Below, piece after piece: positions 36,600 through 46,405 of a stretch of 64,000 nucleotides of DNA (positions are counted from its first letter, which is position 1; the number at the start of each line of letters is the position of its first letter). The notes beneath the pieces were generated by a model. The model was not told where the DNA came from and searched no databases. It saw nothing but the letters and a program-made list of their open reading frames with translations. The DNA lies in contig OY997589.1 in NCBI GenBank assembly GCA_963921825.1, forward strand, positions 76,306,523 to 76,370,522. The letters run 5' to 3'. Origin of the DNA: Erodium maritimum. Lineage: Eukaryota; Streptophyta; Magnoliopsida; Geraniales; Geraniaceae. A program made the position numbers and the translations under genes.

Positions 36600-38497
36600 G
36601 AGTTCAAGTGTGTAGATAAAAGTGATGAACTATTAGTTTGAAGTACACTATGCACCAACTCTTTCTTAAACAACAAGAAAAACGGTCCACCAAACCACCG
36701 GAATGAACTGAAGGGAACGACCTAATATAGCTTTCTTCTCCCAGGACTGGCAAATAACCATAATCTACTCTACCTCCGGACACGATTTCAAACGAGATAA
36801 CCATACAACCCAAAATTACTATAACGACATCCACCCTCCAAGAAGATAGTGTCTCCTGCTTGACACACAAGACCCAACAAACAACCACCTACCAAACAAA
36901 TATGAAGGGCAATTCTCATTTGTTCCTTCTTGACTAGAAACTTCGTCCTCCTCCCTAACATAGATCTATCGTCATCATTCCCCCAAGGCTGCATCTCAGC
37001 GTCCAAAGCATCTAAATGTTGTTGTATCTCATTACCTTTTAGTTTGGAGTGAAATCCAGCAGCACTGCAGTGAGCCCAAGCTTAAGAAGCCTGCTTCCTC
37101 CTTTTCTTCTTAAATTTCATAACTGGGTCAGGTTCATAGACTTCTTCTACTAGAGCCCTGTCAGTTACGCCTACTGAACTTAGGTCTTTATCCTTCTACT
37201 TTTGTCCCCCCTTCTTCCCACCTAGTGTCTTTCGGCCCATCACAATTACTGACTCTGAAATCGTCTTCTCTGAGTCTTCATATTGAAACTCAAATCTAAT
37301 TTGTGTTTGAGGCACCGACATTTTACCTGAAGAAGAAACTTCTTGTGATTTTGACTTTTCCACCAAAACCTGTAGCTCCCTTTTTGTATCCACACTTTTA
37401 GTACCAGACTGAGAAGCTTCTTCAGCTCCTTTCTCCACCACCCATGGCGAACTCATAGATATTGACGTAGACGACACTTTCACAGACTCATGTCCAACAG
37501 CCGGAACAGAACCTGCATCAACCACCGAAATCTCCACCATGAATCTCTCCCCTCCACTGTCAACTGTCACGAGTTGAATGCAAACAATAGGTTTCATGTA
37601 GTGTAGAACTCGAGCAAGAGCTCGGATGTACCATCACCGGAGCTCCGACAAGCTGAATTGCCTTATGAATATTGTTCTCGCTCCAGCAATGGATTGGTAA
37701 CCCTTGTAGACGACACAAGCGAAACACCCCTTCCTTGCGTAACAAATCCTCTTTTCCTATGCCCATCATTAGCCAAGACGACAACCAACTCCAGCTTACT
37801 CCAAAAAACCACACTCCACCCCATGATCATCAATAGTCACCATAACTTCTCTATTGCCACGGTCTCTAATCTCCACATCTCTAACTAGAGCTCTACTGAT
37901 TTGCTCTTGCACTAAATCCACAGTGGCATGGCTTCTGATGACCCCCAACCAACCTTTCATTCTAAGCTTTTCCATATTTGCAACACTCTCCAGGGAAACC
38001 ACTTTCTCTAACACAATAGAAGCATCTGCAGATTCTCGTTTCCTTGTCAATGTTTGCCGAAGATCGAACACCCACGTGTTCCTCTTCTCACAAGCCTAAG
38101 CTACACAAAGAGAATGTCCCCATACTTCGGCCCATGGAACATACCTATTATCCTCTGTGAATCCGTCCCCGATTTGAATTTTACAAACCCGAAAAAATGG
38201 CCTCGTCCATTCGGATTTTCCGGTAGCTTGACTTCTTCTATCTCCCCACCAGATCCAAAAATAGTTTGAATTCCTTTTTCATCTGTTCCTTCTGGTAAAT
38301 TGAGGATGAAAATCTTGGTGGGATGGAACTGTTGGTCTTCCCCAATCCTCATCCCAAAACCTAAGCTCGAAGCAACCGCCAACTTCTCTTGCCCTTGACT
38401 CCTTATTCCTTTGTCCATCCTCCGACCCGTTTGCTCTTCGAACACCTTTGAAAATCTTGGGACCTAAAACTTGCCCAATACACTTTCTCTGTCCCAA
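36600..38497 (-). pseudogene. LINE C ORF1 (RRM type), broken
   Basis: 38445-38101 carries an RNA-recognition motif: KIFILNLPEGTDEKGIQTIF (RNP2 ILNLP) and GHFFGFVKFKSGTD (RNP1 GFVKF). The next frames give MKGWLGVIRSHATVDLVQEQ (38071-37796) and FRLCRLQGLPIHCWSENNIH (37814-37560), the order found in plant LINE ORF1 proteins with an N-terminal RRM before a DUF4283-like domain. The Ser/Glu/Lys-rich tail 37597-37196 is the C-terminal linker. Frame changes split every part, and no ORF2 was recognised downstream (left). Confidence 0.65.
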
Positions 38498-38645
38498 AAC
38501 TAATTGACTTCACTAGATAGAAACGACTAACATGAGAATAAGACCCACGCAAGAACACATCCCTCTCCTCCCCCTTGAAAATGGTCGCAGCTTGGTCGGA
38601 ATCGAAGCAATTGACCGAGACCAAAGAGACCGGGGAATGGCCACT

Positions 38646-38915
38646 GGTTCCAGCACAATAGTAGAGCCACGATTATCCTCAACTCGGCGAGGTCGTGACC
38701 TACTTAACAGGACGACTTTCGGACGGCGAGGCAAGGGTGCAGGCGGCGGCGCTCTCAGTAGAAATCGAACCCAACTCACAGGTTCCGGCACAGGAGCAAA
38801 GCCACGCTCATCCTCGAGTCGGCGAGATCGTGACCGACTTAACCGAACGTCGCTCGGATGGCGAGGCAAAGGCGCAAACGACGGCGCTCTCCGCAAGAAA
38901 CGAAAGCTACATACC
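38646..38915 (-). repeat. two tandem 135-bp units at the LINE C 5' end
   Basis: Units at 38646-38780 and 38781-38915 (offset exactly 135 bp, about 80% alike by eye). On the minus strand both read APLPRxP...LSRSRxRRxEDxRG, so the 45-codon period is open. They may be a 5'UTR repeat or a repeated ORF1 N-terminus. Confidence 0.7.
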
Positions 38916-38954
38916 CGTGCGTGACAGCGCGTTCAAACCCTTTACAATATTTGA

Positions 38955-39990
38955 ATGATATTAATTCGATAGTTAGAGCGGGAGGATCACGGACATTCAG
39001 ACTATCACGAAAATCAACGAACAGAATGTGAGGCAATACTTTGGTAAATATGTCTGTAATCTGAGAGCAAGTAGGAACATGAAGGACACGAACATGACCA
39101 CGAGCAACCTTTCCCCGAACAAAATGAATATTAAGCTCAATGTGATTAGTGCGTTGATGCTGAACAGGATTTCCTGCGAGGTATATGGCACTGATGTTGT
39201 CACAGTAGACCAGAGCAGCCCGAGATAATGGACAATGAAATTCTAAGAGAAGATTACGAACCCAACAGGATTCAGATTCCACTTGAGCAACTCTATGGTA
39301 CTTTGCCTCAATACTGGAACGTGAGATTGTAGGTTGTCATTTAAAGGACCAGGAGGTAAGACTGTCCTCGAGAAACACGCAATATCCAGATGTGGATCTA
39401 CGAGTATCAGGACAGCCTGCCCAATCTGCGTCTGTGTAGGCAACAAGATTCCTTGTAGGAGAGGCATATAAGTGAAGTCCAAGATGCAATGATCCCTGAA
39501 TGTAGTGAATGATACGCTTAAGAGCTACCATGTGACCAACACGAGGATCGTGCATATGAAGGCACACTAGCTGAACAGCGTACGCAATGTCGGGACGAGT
39601 AAAGGTAAGATATTGCAAGGCCCCTGCAAGACTTCGATACAGTGACGGATCAGATAATGGTTCACCAACTAAGGCAGTCAGCTCGCCTTTCGAACCGGGG
39701 TGGACGACGGAGAACATGACTCCATACCAACTCGATGAATGATTTCTTCGGCATATTTCCGTTGAGATAAGAGCATACCACTTGTATGACGAGTAACTGC
39801 GATGCTCAGAAAGTAAGACAGATGACCAAGATCCGTTATGGCAAACTTGGAGGCTAAACGCTCTATGATTGACAGGCGAAGCGAGTCACTCGATGTGGTG
39901 AGAATAATGTCATCGACATAAAGAAGAAAAAATGTTGTATCAATACGACTACGACAAATGAAAAGCGAATGATCGGATTTACTGTGAGAG
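38955..39990 (-). pseudogene. Ty1/copia RT and RNase H remnant
   Basis: Reading leftward: SDHSLFICRSRIDTTFFLLY then VDD (RT box, codons 39920-39909), DLGHLSYFLSIAVTRHTSGM, LSQRKYAEEIIHRVGME, then 39717-39337 LVGEPLSDPSLYRSLAGALQ, YTDADWAGCPDTRRSTSGYC. RNase H ends at 39282-38990 with YCDNISAIYLAGNPVQHQRT. The frame is broken at about 39720 and 39300. Upstream pol, gag and LTRs are missing. Confidence 0.88.
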
Positions 39991-40230
39991 AACCCGATGT
40001 CTGCATTTCCTCTAATTTCTTATTCATACGGAAAAGGTTGGATATTGATTTGCTTACAAATGGTTGTTTCTGTTATGTTCTACCATTGGCAGCAATATAC
40101 ATATAGTCTGCTTTTGTGGCAGCACTTTTTGCCATAATCTTATACGGAACTGGAAATTTTACACAGAAAAGGTCCTTACCACTTTCAATTATTTCATGAG
40201 CAATTGTATTGACTGACCCTTTTATTGCAG

Positions 40231-40344
40231 TTCGCAGCTATGATGTCACTGTTCTGCGTCCTCCTCATCAATACTGCCCTTGGTTTGCTACCTTATATAA
40301 ACATTTTTTCCAACGTTGGAGGCTTTATCTCAGGGAAAATATAA
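40231..40344 (+). pseudogene. rhomboid-like exon relic
   Basis: After a good acceptor (TTTATTGCAG, 40221-40230) the frame reads INTALGLLPYINIFSNVGGF followed by ISGKI and a stop. It follows the plant rhomboid pattern [20 protein letters not shown]. The catalytic His of the HIGGF motif is Asn here, so even if expressed it would not be a protease. No further rhomboid exons were found nearby. Confidence 0.5.
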
Positions 40345-41446
40345 AGTTTACTATCTGCTAGTTAAAGATTCTTTAAGCTAAGCAGGAAAATGGAAACTCC
40401 ATCTAACTTAGGTCCATAAGCATTCTCTTAGGATCTATTTTGTTTCATTACAGAGTTATTGGCATACCATTACCCGTAAAAAAAAATTAAAGCGTATAAA
40501 AACAGAAGAATGGGAGGGCAAGTACATAATTGTTAGTCTTGACCCAAAGAACATTGATCAACATGCCTCCTCTCTCAGCTGCTGCAATATGGTATAAACA
40601 AAAGCATCCTGCAGAATCTCCTAGACCAAAACCTTGTGGCATCCTGCAACCAAAGTTTAAGACCCAGTGAGTACTGTATCCTCCTCATCTATGTTATGGC
40701 TCCCATTTGCTAAATCAAGGAAACATTCATGCCATAAGTCTCCCAGCCAGTCAAATCAAGCCAATTTGTCGCATAGAAATAATGTCTGAATCCTTTACAT
40801 AAAATTTTGAACAAAATGATGTGCCCATAGACTGATTCGAATGCCAACTATGCTACTCATGACTTGCCAAATCATAGTTTCCAAGTGGCATATCACAATA
40901 TCAAAAATTCATTGAACATATAGAATCTTGTTTGGACTCGATTCATTTTCCCCAGTCAAAATGCAGCACATTCCCCTCTCTGATGGTATGTGCCGTAGCA
41001 TTTACCACGTCTTTGCATATTAAAACTAAAATGAAGCAGAAATCGACAACTTTCAAGAAAATGGTAAGAAAACGAAGCTCATATGAACTATATTCATCCT
41101 CGAGATAGGAAAACTATATCACCTGATGTTTGGCATTATAAACACAATTTAAGTTGTTACATATGGAGGTGTCATGTTAGTAGGCACACATTAAATAAAA
41201 TGCAATACATCTTCCAATGCAACTGACTGCTTTCCAATACCAAGTCAAATCAAAAGACAACAAATTCCAGTAAATCCCATAGTAGCATTTGACGGTAAAG
41301 TTTCACATGGTTGCCAAAATGTTTATACTTCAAAAGAAAAAGAAAAAGCAACTTGAATATAAAGGAAATCCATATAATAGAGTAACCTCTCCAGTTCATG
41401 TAGCTAGAGGATCTCAAGAGAGAAGAAACAAGTTACCTAAAAGGTT
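40345..41446. other. GATC downstream flank, no gene recognised
   Basis: Intergenic or 3' untranslated sequence of GATC with no open frame of note. Moderately AT-rich and without obvious repeats. Confidence 0.4.
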
Positions 41447-43234
41447 CTATTCCTTGTTCAAGATTTTGGGAACTTTGAGATATGGCTCCTTGTAACCTGG
41501 AATAGCAGCTATCATGGCCTCCCTGTAAAGAAAAAAAAATGGAGTTCAATGATGGCAACACCAAATCATAGTTTAAGAAATAAATTCCTACCTATTTGCA
41601 AAATCTTCTGGAATATCTTCACGTAAATTGTCCCCTTCGGTTTCTGCAAAAATGGTAGAAATCTAATCAAGAACTATAAAATGGGTTTGATTCAATTGTA
41701 TCATGATTAGTTAGAACTTTTTGCATGATTAGCTAATAACAAAACGATTAAGTTTATAAAAAAAAAAACAGTTTCAAGCACCTGCTCTAATGGCAGGGTC
41801 GATGCTTTCAAGATCAACAGCTTGAAGTTGCCCAAACCTGTCGTGAAGAACCAAAACAAATCTTAATCAACCGAACTATTTTCACCGGTCACGAGATTGA
41901 CCACAGAGCCAAAGAATTTAAAATAAATCACCTAAGGAATGAGCAAGTGAATCTAAATGAATACGGAATGAAGATTTGGTTGAAAGGCCTACAGTACTTA
42001 TATAGTTTTTCTACCAACACATAAATCGAAAGCCTAGAATACATAGATGAAAATAAAAATAAAAATTGAAGTTACTCCCTCATTCCAAATTAAACAACCT
42101 AGATTGCATAACATGCTAGTGATGATAAAAGTAAATTATAACTAGAATTAAATACACCTTGGGACCGACATGATAATCACTAAAGAGTTTCATCAGATAA
42201 CTTTAAACAGACATCTCACCAAACCTGAAAATCCTCAGCCATCACTAATTACTAACTATTATGTAAGATAAAAATGATAGCTATTTTCATCTTTTAGGAC
42301 TTGCCAACAAAGTTTTCATTCCCTACAGTTATTTATGCCCCCATATTCAAGAACAATATTAGCTAACAAAATAGAAGGGACTGTAGATGTACAAAAATTT
42401 GCAAATATCCAGTCGGTAACATTTCAATCAAAGTTAGCAACTTATTGTCATTTCCCTTAAAGCCTTCACCCCTCAAACCTATCTCTAGTTAGACTCTTCT
42501 CATCTACAAGGTATTCATGATAGACAGATAAAGGAAAGCTAGCCCTTTGTTGGCTTTCATGACTTAAACATTCTGGGCTCGACCCTTTCACCCCAAAGAG
42601 GAGTAGGTCAATTCAATTAGGTGCATCCTCAGTAAGAACCAAAAACAAGAAAGCAACTCCAATTACATCATCTTCCTACCAAACACACTAACAATTATAA
42701 GTTTATAACTCAAGATGAACATTGTTGTTTCTATACAAAAGTAATAAGCATACAGCTTAAGAAAATACTTAATCAGGTTCATGAACCTCTGACCAACATT
42801 AACATTCTTACAATTCTGAAAACTATATAAGCATAACCAAACTTTAAAACAAAAACTCGCATTTCTGTTTTCTAGATAAATCTGAACAAGAATCAAATCA
42901 TTGACTGAGAGAGAGATAGAGCATACCAATCTATGACTTGATTGATCTTGGGAGCAAATTCCTCAACCTAAAACCGGAGTTAAACAAAAAGGGCAATCAC
43001 AAAATTAGACAAAACAAAAGACCCAAATAGCGGGAGAGTGATGAGGAGTAGCGAACCTCCTCCGGCGTCGGTCTGGGCCAGACGAGGTAAGTCCGGAGCT
43101 GGAAGAGACGACCCATTTGTTGAGTAGCATCGGTGGTTGCTTCTCTTCTCTACTCCTACTCCATTGAATAAGCTGAGCTTCGGAGGACAGAGATGAGGCA
43201 TACCTCTCACCACAACCAGCGCTCTGCTTCCCAT
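41447..43234 (-). CDS. GATC: organellar Glu-tRNA(Gln) amidotransferase subunit C; exon 1 frame disturbed
   Basis: GatC stabilises GatA in the GatCAB complex that converts Glu-tRNA(Gln) to Gln-tRNA(Gln) in plastids and mitochondria. Five exons with GT-AG borders: 43234-43057, 42967-42927, 41837-41782, 41643-41592 and 41522-41447 (stop TAG). Exons 2-5 join in frame to VEEFAPKINQVIDWFGQLQA, VDLESIDPAIRA, ETEGDNLREDIPEDFANREA and MIAAIPGYKEPYLKVPKILN. Exon 1 begins MGSRALVVVRGMPHLCPPKL (a likely transit peptide) and reaches PAPDLPRLAQT. The expected ARISL is missing, and exon 1 leaves one extra base, so the join to exon 2 is out of frame. This fits a 14-bp loss. ATG at 43116 is in frame with the rest and would give 94 residues. 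Confidence 0.85.
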
Positions 43235-43315
43235 TCTCTCTCTGCTTTTCGATATGGTTTGCTCTCTGACTGATTTTCAGCTCATATCCCAAATTATATT
43301 GATCATATGACTGTG

Positions 43316-43323
43316 TATATATA
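43316..43323 (-). promoter_or_regulatory. TATA box of GATC
   Basis: TATATATA about 82 bp upstream of the exon 1 ATG, correctly oriented. Confidence 0.5.
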
Positions 43324-43789
43324 GCTTCAGCAATCAAAGTATTTAAGTATATGTTTATATGTACTCTTAATTCATTTTCAATCCAAAGTAAATTCTTTCA
43401 TAATTCAGTTGGCCCGACCCATAAACCAGTAACCACCGAGTAACCTTCAAAGAAACCCAATTAATTGAAAATGAGTCTCAAGCTTTGAATCAAAACCAAA
43501 CGCTTAAAAAAATTAATAGGTCCAAAAAACCTGAATCCAATAAACAACATTCATATCACGGGCGGAACCAGTAATAAATATTTCAGGGTGTTCCGCTCAT
43601 AATTATCAAATATATCGGAAAAAAATTAAAACTGCACATCTAACTTATGTGTGCAATTTTAGATTTTTTTTTCCGATATAGCCATCGACAATTTATAAAC
43701 GTACAAAAAAATCAACACTATTAAAAAAAATTCCGATATAGCCATTCGTAAATTGTTTATGAATAAGAGGAGAAGTCATCTTTCAATTT

Positions 43790-44350
43790 AGGGTATTTCT
43801 ATGTCTTGGTTCAATTGTTGTTAGTATCGTGAAAATTCTAAAGGAAGCCTTGGAGTAAGGTTAAGCTTAAGCTTAAAGCAAGTTTGGAGCATTTCTTTGT
43901 AGTTGGATCGTTATCTCTTCAATTCAATCAATCCATCAATTATAGCTTAAATTTCTCTTGTTCAATTTTTAGAATCGTTGCACTGGTATCAGAACCACCG
44001 ATTCAGTAACCAATGACGAACCGAAAAGAAGTTGCATACGAAAGTTCCGATCATCTGAAGGCCATCAAGCTCAGGTAGAGACTGGTTTCCAAGGGCTAAA
44101 CGCACAGATTGATGCGATACAAGCAAGCCAAATGGAATTGAAATCTACCATAGCCACCATTCTCTCCGAGCTATAACCACCACCAAACCCATCATACCCC
44201 GAACCACCAGATTTCCCATTCATCCAACTTCCTCCTCTAAACGTTCTCCTCAGCTCAAGCAATGACCCAAGAGACAGACACCAACCTACACAACCCACAA
44301 AGTCCATCCACCTACACCATGACCCAAAGGAAGGTAGCAACAACAACCGA
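43790..44350 (+). pseudogene. gypsy-type LTR end, primer-binding site and gag start
   Basis: An LTR end (...GTTGCA, 43982) is followed by TGGTATCAGAACC (43984-43996), a primer-binding site for initiator Met-tRNA. A short frame MTNRKEVAYESSDHLKAIKL begins at 44013, then QGLNAQIDAIQASQMELKST, a coiled-coil-like gag N-terminus. It contains stops and is cut off near 44350. The LTR start is not defined. Confidence 0.6.
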
Positions 44351-44501
44351 GAAATGGAGTTCATGGTGGCCTTGACTTCCGTCCATTCTGCTGAAGGTTC
44401 AGTCGTCAACAACAACCGAGAAATACGAGCCCCTTATACGAGTCTTTTCACTATATATGCTCTAATAACATTGTGTCATGTGGATAAATGTCCATTTTTT
44501 C

Positions 44502-45219
44502 TTAATCAATTCACTAATTTAATCATTCCTGCTTCGTTTCAACTCCAATTAGCTTCAAACTTGCGCCAATATTTTTATCTTTCAAGGGATTTCAATCAAG
44601 ATCAGTGATGAATATACTTTGAAGCACGAAAAAAATTATATCAGGGTGATAAACTATTATTGAGTATTAATAAATCTTCACTAATAAATGTTTCATATCG
44701 GGGTGATAAAACTAGTGTTCGGTGTTGATAAAACTAGTATTTACTGTTGATAAAAAAAATATATGTTGGGGTAATAAAACATGTATGTTGAAGTAATAAA
44801 AACAAGTGATTAGGTGATAAAACACATGTAATATGGTGATAAACCTAGTGTTTAGAGTTAATAAAACTAGTGTTCAATGTTGATAAAACACATGTGATAA
44901 GGTGATATAAAAACAAGTGAAGAGATGATAAAAATCATATTCAATTTTGGTAAAATAAGGTGATAAAACTAATGTTACGAGTTGATAAAACTATTATTCA
45001 GTGTTGATAAAACTAGTGTTCAGTGTTGATAAAAATCACTCAGGTATATTTTTTTTTTAAATCAGCCCTGAAATAAATATATAAAAAATTCGTTCTTCAA
45101 ATTTATTCATGACTAATCTTGATAGAAATGTTTTGAAAAAAATAAAAAATATTGGCGCAAGTTTGAAGCCAATCGGAGTTCAAACGAAGCGGGAAAGACT
45201 AAATTTGTGAATTGATAAA
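44502..45219. mobile_element. foldback element with internal minisatellite
   Basis: Arms 44502-44614 and 45104-45219 are inverted repeats: the left arm's reverse complement and the right arm share ATATTGGCGCAAGTTTGAAG, GGAGTT.AAACGAAGC and GTGAATTGAT. Between them is a degenerate tandem array. No TSD was identified and no ORF is present. Confidence 0.65.
44625..45040. repeat. GATAAAACTAGTGTT-type minisatellite
   Basis: About 18 degenerate units of 20-26 bp around GTTGATAAAACTAGTGTTCA, some with ACATGTG in place of TAGTGTT. Confidence 0.75.
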
Positions 45220-45226
45220 AAAATGA

Positions 45227-45548
45227 TAGTTTTACTAAAAAGCCCCTACAACTTACCATAAAAGTGTTGTGTTTTTGTAGTCAACAACTCAATTGCATCT
45301 CATCCATCCATTTATGAAATGGATGGCTTGGATGGGTTCTCACGGTTTTTAGGTTAAGTGTGAGTTTCTATTTGATTTCTTTTCATATGATAGTTCTACT
45401 AAAAAACATACCAATTATCAAAAAGTGGTGTTATTGCAATCAACAAGTCAAAACTCAATTGCATCTCATCCATTCATTTATAAAATAGGTGGTTTGGGTG
45501 AATTCTTAATTTTTTTAGATTAAGGGTGATTTTCTATTTGATTTCTTA
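45227..45548. repeat. tandem duplication, two units of about 160 bp
   Basis: Units 45227-45382 and 45392-45548 share ACTCAATTGCATCTCATCCA and TTTCTATTTGATTTCTT with moderate divergence. Confidence 0.75.
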
Positions 45549-45559
45549 TTCAATTAAGT

Positions 45560-45679
45560 AAACTATACTAAAAACAGTATAAGGCCCCAAAAAAAACTGC
45601 ACAGCCTTAGAAAAGCAAAAAACACTTAAGAATCTAGAAGCATATTTTAATAGGAATACTCTCAACTCGGCTAAATGAA
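45560..45679. repeat. host repeat copy 1, left part
   Basis: Homologous to 62715-62836 (AAACTATAC..AAAAC, GGCCC.AAAA, GCACAGCC.TAGAAAAGCAAA, TAGGAATACTCT.AACTCGG). It continues at 46406-46475 after the retroposon. Its identity is unknown. Confidence 0.75.
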
Positions 45680-46405
45680 TACAAATAATTACTCCTTGGA
45701 CAATACAATAACCCTCAACGAAGAACGCCGCCCCTCAACCCTAGGAGAAAAGCAGCAGCCGCCTCTCTCAGTCAATCTTTTCCGCCGGTGATAGTTGGGG
45801 CTTCGGCCTTGGCTATTACCGGCGGGGCTTCCGTCTCCCTCTCTCAAACTCCGACTGATGTTGTTTTGTTGCCAACGGACTCGCAAGGTGGGTCTGAGCG
45901 GTGGTGGGCAGCTCCGGCGACTCGTCACGCTGCAGATCCGGCCTGAACGGTTACCTTTAGCAGGGATCTGGTGTTCGCGTTTTCTGGACTCCTCGGGTCA
46001 AGGTCCCTTGTTAGACGGTGGCGACTCTGAATCGGCTAAGTTTTTTTTCTCCTTTCGTTTTTACAGCTTTTCAATAACTGCACTTGCTGCAGATTGGGTG
46101 TGCACTAGTTGCACGGTTTGTGTGCACTAGTTGCACGTTTGGTGTGCACTTGTTGCACGATTTGGTGTGCCTGTTATGTGGCACGGTTTGGTGTGCACGT
46201 TGTTACACTTTTGACGTGCACGTGTTTGCACGTTCGAGGGCGCCCTAAGTGCGTTCTAGTAGGGAGTTCGGTAATATTATATTATAGGCTTGTTAGTGTG
46301 GAGTCTGTAATTTTACCGTTTGCTTGTGCGCTTTCATCAGATTGTATGTATGTCACTTTGATTGATATATGAAATTGATGCCTCCGGTTTTTCGTCACAA
46401 AAAAA
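45680..46405 (+). mobile_element. poly(A) retroposon with paralogous empty site
   Basis: 726-bp insertion with an A9 tail (46399-46407, overlapping the TSD) flanked by AACTCGGCTAAATGAA at 45664-45679 and 46406-46421. The uninterrupted copy of the same target exists at 62821-62836. The interior is GC-richer at the 5' side, then has a tract of GTGTGCAC/TTGCACG words (46097-46235). No known ORF is present, so it is non-autonomous. Confidence 0.9.
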
